Shown: piece by piece, positions 34,635-45,652 of the stretch | How positions within the stretch are numbered: position 1 is the stretch's first letter | How the letters are laid out: each line of letters starts with the position of its first letter | Assembly: GCA_954871525.1 (NCBI GenBank) | Contig: OX940864.1 | Location: 24,360,001-24,424,000 of the forward strand | Direction of reading: 5' to 3' | Source: Parietaria judaica | Lineage: Eukaryota > Streptophyta > Magnoliopsida > Rosales > Urticaceae | Length of the DNA stretch: 64,000 nucleotides | Position numbers and translations under genes: made by a program | The notes under the pieces: model-generated | Databases searched by the model: none | What the model was told of the DNA's origin: nothing | The model's input: only the letters and a program-made list of their open reading frames with translations

Positions 34635-36800
34635 ATGAAGCGTACACGATCAAGTGTCAAAAAAAAAAAAAGAATTCATCAAACAAGGGGAAAGCCCCTG
34701 TTGCCCCGATTGAATCAGTTGAGGTATGTTAAGTTCCGTTAATATGTCAACTATTCGTTAATAATAGCGTTCACTAAAATAATCTATAACTTTTGTTTGT
34801 AGCCCGGTAGTTATGTTGTCCCTCAGTCGCATTGGAAACCAAAACAATGGATCCATTCCCATTCCAAACTGTCGATTATGAAAAATGTGGCTGGCCACCT
34901 AAAAACAGAGAACCTGCGTAATCTCTTTGCGGCAAGACCGTTTGGATACTTTTTTAAAATAAACGGAACAACGTTTCTGAAAAAATTAGTGCACCAACTG
35001 GTCCTGCGTCAAGTTGTTGGAGATGACAATCAATGTTTGTGCTTCCGAGTTGGACGCGACCTCGTGGAGTTTACCATCAAAGAATTTCAAACAATCTCTG
35101 GTAATGTTTGTTGAATTCTGTTAATTAACTAGCATATTGTATTTGTTTAGTAATTCAAGTTAATAGTTAAATTTGTTTATTAATTTCAGTTTATTTTCAT
35201 GTAAATTGCAGTCCATTACTAACAGATTTTGTTACAAAAGTATTAGAAAATGTTATTAATTGTTGCATGTTTTGTACATGTCTTAATTGTGGCCCGCTTC
35301 CAAACACAAACATGCAACTACCAATTGCGAACGCGCTTCAAGATAAATTCTTCAAAAATCCAATCAATCGGAAAGTTGGCGATTTGTTAGACCATATCTA
35401 TGCAGAGGAAATGCAAGGAATTGGAGATGATAGTGCTACCGAAGCAACATTCAAACGGTATCATTGCACATCACCTGCAATTATCAAATGATCCTGAAAT
35501 GTTTCGTTCGTATCCATAGGGTAGAAAAAGCTTCGAAGCTTTAAAAGACAGTTTCAAAAAGTCCAAAAAATTCGGTTCAAGAGTGACCGGTTACGATATT
35601 AATGGTTTCATATACCCATTAATAGCGTGGGCTTTCGAGGTAGTTCCGTGCTTTGAAGAAGACGGTTTCACTTCACGGAATAGTTCATATGATGAACCGC
35701 CATTGGTTAAGTGGGTTTACGACGTGCAACCGGATTGGGATGAATTGACAAACAAGATATTTGAATGCGAAACTGTAAGTGTAGTAACCAAAATTAATGA
35801 TTATTTACTTTGTCATATTTTATACTAACTTTATAATATATTTTGAAGGTCCAAGTAATCGACTACGATGTACGGACTGTGTCTCGGGAGCATGTCGTTG
35901 CAGAGACTTCGAGGTCCGCTTCGCGTAATAATCCGGTTGTGACAGTGGACAAGAGGAAGCAGTGGATGGATGAACTTGCACTGCTGAGGAACGAACATGC
36001 ACTGCTGAAAGAAAGAGTCTCGGCTCTCGAGAATTCCAGGTGCAACCATTGTGCAAATCCTTCTCAGGTAGTGAAAAATACTCGTTAATTTCTATTTTGT
36101 TTTATGTTTAGCTATTACATCTGATTAATTTAGGTTACTAAATGTTTCTATTTTGTAATTTAGGATGACACAACTCCTTTACCCGTGCCTAGCAACGAGC
36201 GAGCAAATTCATACATCAGTGTACCGGTATGAATTTTTTTAGTACTATTTATTTTTGTTGATTATTTATTAATTCTAGTGAATAAATGTTTATATTAGGA
36301 AATTTAGGATGACACAACTCCTTTAAATGGGCCGAACAAGGAGCGAGCAAGTTCTTACATCAGTACATAGGTAAGAAATCTAAAACTGACCACTCGTTAA
36401 TCTGTTCTTTGGTTAATTTCATTGATTTGTATATTAACAAAATAAAATCTGCTTTTTGTAGGCCACCAGAGAAGACATAACCCGTGACTTACACTTTATT
36501 CATAACAACATTTCTTTGATTGATGATGCGGGAATTGATTCACGGGCAGAGACTACAGTGCAACCAACAGAATTGGTGACTAAGTCGAAGGCGTTATCAA
36601 TGGTGTATACACGCAAGAAAGTGAAGAAGGAGAAAGAACCAGTCGTACCAGAAGGCGTTATCGTGCGTGAAAAGAGGACTGTTAGACCAGGACCATCCAT
36701 GAGGCCACCTTACACTCAAGGGAAGAGAACCAAAAAGGAACGAAACGACGCCAATGAAGTTGTGGGTGGAAGTCAACCATCTTTCAGTCTCGGGATTTGA
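34635..36800 (+). pseudogene. DUF1985-domain gene carried by the MULE, decayed
   Basis: A start at 34635 (MKRTRSSVKKKK) runs into a 13-A tract where the frame to SNKGKAPVAPIESVE is off by one base. Exon 34803-35100 reads ENLRNLFAARPFGYFF, LVHQLVLRQVV and FRVGRDLVEFTIKEFQTISG. The next piece has CLNCGPLPN (~35280), without a clear AG acceptor. After a frame break near 35465, a TAG stands where homologues have Trp (YP-stop-GRKSF, ~35520). Then follow YDINGFIYPLIAWAFEVVP, a coiled-coil segment (WMDELALLRNEHALLKERVS), repeated DDTTPL exons (~36170, ~36310) and a basic tail ending at 36800. DUF1985 function is unknown. The C-terminal Ulp1-type protease found in some such transposon proteins is absent here. 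Confidence 0.7.
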
Positions 36801-37492
36801 ATTATGTTTCGTCTTTTAAATGTGTCATCGACATTATTTTATAATTTCTAGCATGTAGTTAATATGGAAAAACAATTTAGCCTTTTATTTCTTTTTTCTG
36901 TATCAGACCGCCTGTTTGTCTTTGTTAGTTTTGGACGAATGGAGTAGCTATTAACCAATTTAAATCTCTTTTTTATTATTATTTCGGGCCTAATTATTTG
37001 ATATCATTAATAATGCTTGGTAGGTGGAACCTGTTAATTCTAGTTTAAATATAGAGTAAAATTTAATTTAAGTTAAAGCACGTTTATCCATTGATTGAAA
37101 CAAAGAGCAGTAGTCGTTTTTCAGTAAAGAATTTCAGTTTATAAGTGATTTAGTTTGAAAAAATCATTTTTCAATAAAGAATTTCTATTTATAAGTGAGT
37201 TAGTTTAAAAAGTTCGAACCCCGCTAATGATATTAAGTTCTGGGTACTCGAGGAATAAAAATGGTAATATGAACACCCACGATTTAATCTTATCCAAATT
37301 ATAGTTGCAATATCAGTTATTTTGAAACATTTAATATTTTGAACCAAAACTCAGAAGCTATTAACGAGATTCAACAATGGTAACATGATTGAAAACTCAG
37401 AATCTTTCATCGTATTTGTAGAAGAAATATATGTTAATAGGGAAATAAGAATCGCTACACACATTGGCAACAAACAAGTTTGCTAAAATTAA
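36801..37492. other. Spacer between the convergent MULE genes
   Basis: AT-rich region with a small direct duplication (caataaagaatttct/cagtaaagaatttcag and ttataagtga-ttagtttgaaaaa, ~37125 and ~37175). No gene. Confidence 0.45.
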
Positions 37493-37740
37493 CTAAGCCA
37501 CACAACTCCTCTTGTTGTGCCTCAGTTTTCCACACTTCCCGCAGCGATTATGATACGGATGATGTAACTCAGCTTTTGAACGAAATCTTTTCATCTTGGG
37601 TCTTCCCGCTCGACGCTTCTGAACTGGAGGATTGATTACTGTATCGTCAGTAGGAAGATCCCAAACACCGTCATGTGTGACCGGATTAACATCATGTGAA
37701 TACATCGCTACGAACGCGTCTTTTGTGAAATAATTAGGGA

Positions 37741-38751
37741 CACTACTACAAAAAAGGGGTTGGACTACACTTAAAGAGTGTAGTTGGAGCTCTTCGACTA
37801 CACTCTTTATGTGTCGTCGGATCCTCTATCGTATGATATCCGACGACACTTAATTTAAGTGTCGTTGGAGGTGGAACTGGACTACACTTTAAAAGTGTAG
37901 TCGGAATACAAACTCGCCGCGGCATAATAATATCTTTGCCGCGGCGAACAGTCCGACGACACATAATAAGTGTTGTGTGAGGTGATTCCAAAATTCGAAA
38001 ATGTCCTCGGACAATATAAAAGCCGCGGCGAATATATTTTCGCCGCGGCGTATTTATCCCAACGACACTAATAAGTGTCGTTGGAATGAATATTTGCCGC
38101 GGCAAATATAATGTTGCCGCGGCTAATATTCATCCCAACGACACTAATAAGCGTCGTTGGGATAAATTTTTGCCGCGGCAACATTATATTTGCCGCGGCC
38201 AATATTCATTTCAACGACACTTATTAGTGTCGTTGGGATAAATACGCCGCGGCAAATATAATTGTGCCGCGGCATTTTTTTGCCCGATTGCATTTATAAA
38301 ATACTTTCCGCGACGGTTTTTCATCCGTCGTCGAATATGCCGATATAAAATTAAAAAAACCGGGCGATTTAAATCGCCCGGATGCTTTGGTACCTGTAAA
38401 TAATAAATAATATATATTTAATTCCGAAAATTAACCTATTTATACTAATAATCTTCCGTACCTACAAAAAGCGTCGTTCATACTTACAACGTGCATATAT
38501 TTGAATTCTTCAACCCCTCCAGACGACACTCATATATGTGCGTAGTTGAACACCATTCGCCGCGGCAAATATTAAGTTGCCGCGGCGAATACATGATTCC
38601 GACGACACATAAAAAATTGCGTCGTCGGAATTCTATTTTTTTTAACTCCGACTACGCATAATATTTTCCATCGTCGAATATATGATTCCAACGACGCTTT
38701 TTGTCTTGCGTAGTGGAAGCTCCGTAGTATAATCTCATATTTGTAGTAGTG
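37741..38751. mobile_element. Non-autonomous CACTA (En/Spm) element, 1011 bp, 3-bp TSD
   Basis: It starts CACTACTACAAAAAAGGGG and ends ATTTGTAGTAGTG, flanked by gga (37738-37740) and gga (38752-38754), the 3-bp TSD of the CACTA superfamily. Subterminal regions are full of short direct and inverted motifs: gacgacac-t, ccaacgacact-ataagtgtcgttgg, and gccgcggc repeated many times. Such motifs are normally transposase-binding sites. It has no coding capacity. It lies in an exon of the MULE transposase. Removing it with one TSD copy rejoins LKLIDFIP to NYFTKDAFVAMYSHDV in the same frame. Confidence 0.92.
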
Positions 38752-41097
38752 GGATGAAATCGATCAGCTTTAAATTCACCCTATAGAGAGCTGCGGAGGC
38801 ATGCGAACACGGGAAGTCATCAAGTTGCCAAACGCAACAAGAACATGTCTTTGAAGCAATATCAACCACACTGTGAAACATGCCATCGATAACCTCAAAC
38901 TGGTTGGTGTTGATAGCTTCAACCTGATAAAAAAAAAAACAGAAGTAAACATATATTAACAGAGTGTAATTAACAACCAATCTGAGCAATTATTGACAAC
39001 TAAACTGAACAGTTATTAACAATTAACAACAAAACTAATAAACAGTAACTAAGAGCATTTAGAATTATGTGTCAATGTGAAATAATCAGTAATTAACATT
39101 TAAAACTATAAATAAAGATTATGAGATAATAAAGAACTTACGTTCATTCTGCGTGCGTTACTCTCATCTTCCAACAACACTTTTTGAGCGTGGGCAGTGA
39201 GTCCATTTAACATCTTCGGGATCAGAGCACGTTGTTTGTTGAACCATTTTTGTAGCAAAGATCGCCAACTCATAACAAGTGCGCTTACTGGCCACCCTCG
39301 AGCTTCTTTTATCACGGAATTTGTGGATTCAGAGATGTTAGTTGACATTAATCCATAATGTTTTCCGGGGAAGTGAGAACGAGACCAAAACTTCGGACCA
39401 GCTTCAAGTAAGTACTTCTTTATGGCTGACTTTTTTGAAGAAAGTTGATCCAACCAATAATGGAACTCCTTATGAGTATACGCCTTAGCACAATTGTAAT
39501 ACGTCGGCTGAATTGACGATTTACCGTATTTGCACTTCACGTTCGCCCAGAAGTGTTGCATGCACATGGCGTACTTCGCTTCCGGGAAGACACGCTTAAC
39601 AGCCTTTGGTATTGATGGAGCCCAGTCAGAAATAATAACCAAATCGTCTCTAACCCTGTATACTTTTCTTATTCTTCTCAGAAACCACGACTATGATTTA
39701 TATTTTTCGGAACCCATTATTCCAAAAGCCAACTTGAAGATATGGTTATCCCCATCGTGACCAGCGACCAACATCAATGTACCATGGTACTTGCCTTTCA
39801 AATGCGTACCATCAACTGAAATCACCGGGCGACAAAATTTCCATCCATGAATGGAAGCAGAAATCGCCAAAAAGAAGTACTTGAAGTTCCCTTTAGAATC
39901 AAGCTTCGTTTCTGTAAAGCTTCCTGAATATATTAACAAAATAATGAATTTTGTGTTAACTTTAATAGATTACGGGTTATTACAATGATGTTCATAAACA
40001 CGTATTCATGAAAATTAACAGTTCATTACACAAAACTATAAGCTGTAATTTAACCTAAACCATGTAAATAAACCCTTTTTAATCATTTTTTAATAAACAT
40101 AAACCAATTATCTTACTGTATTGTATTTTAATTTACTATACTAATAGATATTAACACGTATCAACATTCTAAATCTAAACATTTACCTGGATTTTTTTCG
40201 CAGATCATCTTGCCAATGCTTGGAAGATGAGAATATGATTCTTCGAAACTCCCACGAATATCCGCCAAAGCTTTTCTCCGTCCTAACCAAGCTTGAAAGT
40301 AGCTTACTTGGACTTTATATCGATTTCGCATTATCTCCGCCACACCCTTCGGTGTTAAACTATATCCCAAACTGCCCGATAGATCTTGTTTTACCAACTT
40401 GCGGATCAGGGAAGACGTCATCTGGCGGTTTTTTTCTTAGGTATTACGTCTAGAACAAGTGTGTTCGTTAATATAGGATTTAATAATCCAAATCTTCGAA
40501 ACAGAACTTACAGACGCATTCATTTCCCATGGAAAATCCTCATTCAAATAGTAGATCTCAAGGCGAGATTGGCTAGACCGACTAGTTTTGTATGAGAAAG
40601 AATGTTTTATTGCTATTATTTGCATGGTTGTAGTCAATAAATCCTTTCGGGTGAATTTGTCGTTCACTCTAACGTCGAAGTCTTCACGCAAATTTGTGAA
40701 ATCTAAATTATCGTACAGAATAGACCCGTCGTCCTTTTCTCTGTCATCGGGTACTAGAATAGTAGATGATGATCCAGCCGAATGCATATACTGTCTCTCA
40801 AATATTTTGACTACAAAAATTAATCACAACATACCAGTTAAAAAACATTAATATACGTGAACACAAAAATTAATACATATGCTAACACAAATTACTATAC
40901 ATATTAACACTTTTATTCTCGATTTACTACACGAAAATATAACGATATTAACACGTTAAAATTTTTTAATACACATATTATTGCACATATAAATACACGT
41001 ATAAATACACATATTAACACGTTTTATCTCATTTGGCTATTGAAACATAAAATGTGAAATATATAAACGTAAAACTAAATAGAAAAATTTTCCAAAC

Positions 41098-41640
41098 CTG
41101 ATTCGATGAGTGACATCGTACCACTCCCAGTCGCAACAGTTGATAATGCTTTAGTGGATATTGGATTCATCATTTCTTCATTCCATTGGTTTAAATCTGT
41201 TAATATCCATTAACAACAATGATTTTTTTTTCCAGAATTCGGAACAGTTGGTTTAAATATGTTAATACCATTAACAACAATCACTACAAGAAATAAGGGT
41301 ATCAGTGACTGAAAATTTAGTCTATAATACTTCAAAACCAGTCCCGGAAATTTACGCTTTAATATCCATTAACAACAATCATTTTTTTTCCTTCAAAATT
41401 AGGAACAGTTGGTTTTTTCAGAATTCGGAAACAAAATAAACATAAAAGCGTAAAACAAAAAAAAAGTAAAATTTTGTTAATAGAGATTTTAACATATTTT
41501 AACACGATAATATATAAACGTAAACATCAAAACTAAATAAAAAATCGTTTAGAACCTGATTCGAGGATTGAACATGTCTGACTCCCGGTCGCAATAGTTG
41601 AGATTGCTTGAGTCGTCATTGGAGATGTAAAGGTGCTTGT
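41098..41640 (-). repeat. Duplicated N-terminal exons of the MULE transposase
   Basis: Two minus-strand exon-like segments, ending at donors 41556 and 41098, encode related peptides (STIATGS-TCSILESG and STVATGSGTMSLIESG), both ending CGAATCAG/gtt. The intervening introns also share attaacaacaat and ttcggaacagttgg. This is a ~460-bp segmental duplication. Confidence 0.6.
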
Positions 41641-42324
41641 TTGCATAACCATTGCTTCATTCAGTTCAATAATATATGTTAATGGCCATTACAAAGATGA
41701 TTTTGGTATCAAAAAAACAGAAAAACGTAAATTTTATCAATTAACAAGAAACAATGATTACCGGCACAATTATCCACAATTTCGTTTGACATGGTTGGAT
41801 CAATGGAGCAAGGATGCACTGGACAAATCGTGTGCTGCTACGAGTGCGGAACGATGAAGGCGGCAGGGCAAGGATGCGCTGGACAAGGACCTGCTCGTTA
41901 TGACGAGATAGAATTCGGGTTTAACGACGAGCGAGAGTATGACGGAAAGCATACGCTCTGATCAACGTTCACGTTCAAGAAAGCTCATTCAAAATTCCAT
42001 GAACACGTTCACTGTTCACATAACAAAAATATACAACTGCAATATTTGCAAATATTTGAATATTAAAATACAAAATACTATCCTAATTAATAGCAAAAGA
42101 GGTTACAATCAAAGATTTAGTCTCAGAATAACAATTCCTCATTAATAGGTGATTAGGATGGAAACGTGATTAGGGAATATTTTTTTATTTTTTTATTAAA
42201 TTTAAAAACAAACGGTTACAGCTGGAATTGTGCTGAAATATTAATTTCCTTTTTAATTAAATACGAAAATGGTTAATTAAAGGGTATTACGGGGATAAAA
42301 AAATATATTAAAATGCCACCTCAT

Positions 42325-42411
42325 GTCATTTGGCTATTTTGCAAAGATGAAGGAAAATTTGGCTATTTTTCAAATCCTATGTTTCAGTTTGGTTATTTAG
42401 AGCAATTTCTC
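42325..42411 (-). repeat. Right terminal arm of the MULE
   Basis: Read inward on the minus strand: GAGAAATTGCTCTAAATAACC, then AAATAGCCAAA and AAATAGCCAAATG, mirroring the left arm. Confidence 0.65.
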
Positions 42412-42927
42412 TAAAATAAATAGAAACAAGAAAAACGAATATTGTTATACCATTAATCATATCAGAAATAAACAATACATTATAAACACGTATTGCATTC
42501 GAAATAATCTTATTTATAAATCACTTAACAAATTGTTTCCTCACACAAAACCTCCAAACTTTTTAAACTATCAAAAAAATAAAATAAAAATCAAGGCAAA
42601 TAGAATCAAATCTTTATCTATCAAGGGTTCTTTTTGTCAGCCTAAGATATACAGGAAATATCAATAATTAGATTTACTTTCATAATTAAGAAAGCAACGG
42701 ACTATAAACGGTAAATAATTAGTTTATTAAGTTAATACCTCCGAGTCTCCGACTACTTAAAAATAACCGAAGGCGACTGACGGAAAGATTGCAGCCCAAT
42801 AATTTAGCCAAGACGGTGAGCTCCAACGGTGTAGATTTTTTTTTTTCCGATTAATATGTCAGACAATGTTAGTCTTAACGGAGAAATATATCGTCAAACC
42901 GGTGAATGGCGTTTTCCACGAATAACT
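42412..42927. other. Spacer, no feature recognised
   Basis: AT-rich flank between the MULE (right TSD taaaataaa, 42412-42420) and the UNC-13-like pseudogene. Confidence 0.45.
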
Positions 42928-44365
42928 TCAAAGTTTCGTAGGCAAGTTGTAACTCTTCTTAAGAAACTTAGCCGCCATGTCATCGTTCCGGTAACACAAA
43001 ACTCGCAGGATAGTGTTTGGCTCGGCAGGATTTCACTGCCCCGAAGTTGGGAGGCATTGGAAGCCGGGATTTCACAGACGAGCTAAAGCCCTCGGAGAGA
43101 GCAGTTTTTAATTGCTGAATTAAGATTTCGGTATCGGTACGATACAAGGGAAGAACGTTCCTTACCGACTTTGAAAGCCTCGCGATCAGATCAGATGGCA
43201 AACCATCTCCATTGGACCAGAAAAGATTCATCAGAGACCTGAAATCCTCTTCTACTGCGTTAAAATCTTGCTTAGTGAAAGCCCGAGATGGACTGCTAGC
43301 GAGTAAAATTAACAAGAAACCATCGAAGGAAGCTTTCATTACGTCAGTGATGGCTCGTGTTCTGACTCTGTCATGCACCATCGATGAAATTATCTCGAAA
43401 TACCGCTCCAATTCTTGAAGGTAAGGCTCAATCCTCGAAGAAGAAACATCACCAACGTACAAACCGTCCCAGAAGACATGGCTTAATTCGTGAAAGACAA
43501 TCTTGTACGCTATTGCTTGACAAAGTTGTTGAATACCGTCAACGCAAGCCGATTCTGAATGCTCAAACATTTTGCATGAATTATTTGCATTATCATCCAC
43601 AAAACCGGCCTCCGAGTTCTCGAGATGAGAAACTATCCTATTTCTGAAAACTCCCAATTCCGCACGAATAAGCTGCAATGTGTTGATGCGAACAAAAAAC
43701 TGGGGTATCCCAAAGGAGTTATTATCCCGATCCAAATTTCCAACCTGGGATTTCCTTCGTGTTAGATGTGACTTGTCCTTCTTCTTAAATACACCATTGA
43801 ACTTTGATCCCGTCGAACATCGGGTCAAGGAAGGCATAGTAGGAACATATGTACCTCGGGACCCTAGAACACAAAGGAGAAGTTATGGTCATTTAAAATC
43901 AAACTGACAAAAAAAATTTTAAAATTACATGTTAATGTGATTTTAGGATTGTATTAGCACTATATTATTATTTTATAACTCTAGAAAAATATTAAATAAG
44001 AACTTCACCAAATTACCCAATAATTTTTTTTTCCTTTATTTTCAACATTCATTAACAGCGAAGGGCCACTTATGTACAATCCCTGTTATTCGAGGGGATT
44101 AAAGAGCCAAAAACTCAATAATAGCTATAAATTACAACTAATTTTCAATTACTAAGTTCGATGCAATTAGCTTACCGCAGTCAGACTTGACCTTAGAGAT
44201 ATAGCGTTGGAGACATTGGTCGAGGGCGCTCTTCAACTCGAGAACCGTGACAGGATACATTGGTACCGGCAACATAAAGAATGCCTCCAAAGTATCATCA
44301 ACGAGGCGTAGAACTTCAATGGCGGAAGGTGCAAAATGCTCTTTATTTGCCTGAGGACTCCATGC
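42928..44365 (-). pseudogene. UNC-13/PATROL1-like protein, last two exons only
   Basis: Exon 44365-44176 encodes APSAIEVLRLVDDTLEAFF and VPMYPVTVLELKSALDQ. Exon 43863-42928 continues with VPTMPSLTRCSTGSKFNGVF, FGIPQFFVRINTLQLIRAEL, YKIVFHELSHVFWDGLYVGD, IEPYLQELERYFEIISSMVH, SFDGFLLILLASSPSRAFT and LPLYRTDTEILI. These follow the C-terminal (MUN/C2-adjacent) part of the large plant UNC-13 homologues such as PATROL1, which are thought to tether exocytic vesicles. Near 43015 the frame shifts, and the correct frame then has TGA where the family has Trp (GQ-stop-NPAEPNT). The true C-terminus RVLCYRNDD and KSYNLPTKL follows. The ~800 upstream residues are not found in the next several kb, so it is a truncated pseudogene. 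Confidence 0.85.
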
Positions 44366-44939
44366 CTAAAAAACGGTCACATGGTCGATATTATGTAACA
44401 AAATGTCAGCTACTAAAATGACAAGGAAAAAAAGAACTAATATTATTATGAGATTAGACTGAGATTGAACTATCTATTTGGTTTCTTCTTTGTACTTATA
44501 TGGGATAATCACTTGCTAGGGGTGAATAACTGAGTCTTCGGTTTTCATAACTATTAGTACGGAGAATCACATTGTCGATGAAAGCCACACTATTGATGTT
44601 AAATCTCAATTTTACCAATTATCTGGATTTTTGGCTTTCTTAGTACATAAATTATGTACTAAGAAAAAACACTACGCACCCAGTCCCCACGAAGACACAT
44701 ATATTTTTTAAACGGTAAATAAATAAATATAGATATACTATCCTGAAAATCATGTGCGTTAGTTGGAGTGGAGGGGCGGGGCAGGATTGAAAATCTTTTG
44801 CTAAAGTAGTAAATAGATTAATAGAATATCCACTAAATCGCAACACTCTATATAAGGACTACAATTTATAATCTATACGCCATCACAGAATAGAAATAAT
44901 GATGATGAATCAAATAAAACATGACATCACGAACATAAT
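44366..44939. other. Spacer, no gene recognised
   Basis: No exon of the UNC-13-like gene continues here. Contains ttagtacataaattatgtactaag (~44640), a short palindrome. Confidence 0.45.
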
Positions 44940-45585
44940 TGTTGATGTGGGACTTCGTCCCCTCCAAAACGACAATAATGTGACAGACGACACCAAGATC
45001 AGCCAACGACATTGCAAGATAAACGACAACGACAGCCATCCTACACAACACACGACGTGGGCTTCAAACTAATAAAAGCCCACCACGAGGATTAAGGCCC
45101 ACTAAACGTTAAAAACCCTAAACCACATGATCAGTCCACGAAGACTAAGTAGCCCATGAGATTAGGCGCATTCTCTCCATGCTGACCAGCACGAGCTGTC
45201 ACCACGTAGACGAAGACCAAGCACCACACTATCACCTTTACACATGGCATCCAAGGCAGAGCATGAGGAGAAGAGCTCGGTCTCATAGCCGTTGCATAGA
45301 ACTAGGATTTGTACGTTGTAATTTAGCCTATAAATAGATTTACAATGTAATAGTATATACACATTCTCATACGCACAAGCCCTCTAGCAAAACACTTTGT
45401 AACAATCTTTCGATCAAGCAATAACAATCTCTTTTCCTTTATCATCTACTCTCTTTTACGATTTTTTGTCCAAGCTATTCTCATCGAAGTGGAATCACAG
45501 TGAATAAATTGAGACCCATCATTTTTACATCGAAACAAAGTGCAAATCACTTTGTGACAGTTGGTCGTGATTATTCACATCAACA
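44940..45585 (+). repeat. 5' LTR of a Ty3/Gypsy element
   Basis: 646 bp, TGTTGATG at the start and CATCAACA at the end (exact 8-bp inverse termini). TATA box cctataaatag at 45327-45337. It is followed immediately by a primer-binding-site-like sequence. No matching 3' LTR was found; the element is cut off at about 51.08 kb. Confidence 0.8.
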
Positions 45586-45606
45586 GTTTGGCGCCGTCTG
45601 TGGGAA
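45586..45606 (+). promoter_or_regulatory. Primer-binding site of the Gypsy element
   Basis: gtttggcgccgtctgtgggaa directly after the LTR is a common plant Gypsy primer-binding site, where reverse transcription is primed by a tRNA. Confidence 0.7.
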
Positions 45607-45652
45607 AATCAATCTATTCCAACCCAAAGAAACTCCACTCCGCGAGCCAAAA

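Larger units (their letters stand above)
37493..41660 (-). pseudogene. Mutator-like (MuDR/SWIM) transposase, disrupted
   Basis: Reading down the minus strand: two short N-terminal exons (~41640-41556 and ~41175-41098); a MuDR N-terminal domain from 40791 (VNDKFTRKDLLTTTMQIIAI, AIKHSFSYKTSRSSQSRLEI, YINEHTC); the linker region 40421-40161; and the catalytic core ISVDGTHLKGKYHGTLMLVA (first D), LVIISDWAPSIPKAV (second D), a C-H pair in YAMCMQHFW and SESTNSVIKEARGW (E). A SWIM zinc finger follows (CSCCVWQLDDFPCSH, 38,8xx). The C-terminal zinc knuckle CGKCGKLRHNKRSC ends at 37493. In-frame stops lie after HTCSRRNT (TAA, ~40439) and in KYKS-stop-SWFL (TAG for Trp, ~39693). A CACTA element splits the exon after LKLIDFIP. 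It is no longer functional. Confidence 0.88.
33730..42411. mobile_element. 8.7-kb Mutator-like element with two divergent gene sets and a nested CACTA element
   Basis: The left end GGGTACTATAGGGTAATAGCC and the inverse of the right end GAGAAATTGCTCTAAATAACC are related. Both arms contain repeated AATAGCCAAA words over about 90 bp. Flanks are ttaaataaa (33721-33729) and taaaataaa (42412-42420), matching at 8 of 9 positions. Inside are a DUF1985-type gene on the + strand (34635-36800) and a MuDR/SWIM transposase on the - strand (37493-41660). A CACTA element (37741-38751) is nested in the transposase. Related right-hand ends recur at 52244 and 53130, so the family has other copies nearby. Confidence 0.8.

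Noticed and set aside
37210..37225. aaagttcgaacccc, like a tRNA T-loop
   Set aside because: No cloverleaf with acceptor stem or A box could be fitted around it.
41283..41296. CACTACAAGAAATA, like a CACTA terminus
   Set aside because: No inverse partner end or 3-bp TSD found within the intron; recorded only as a possible fragment.
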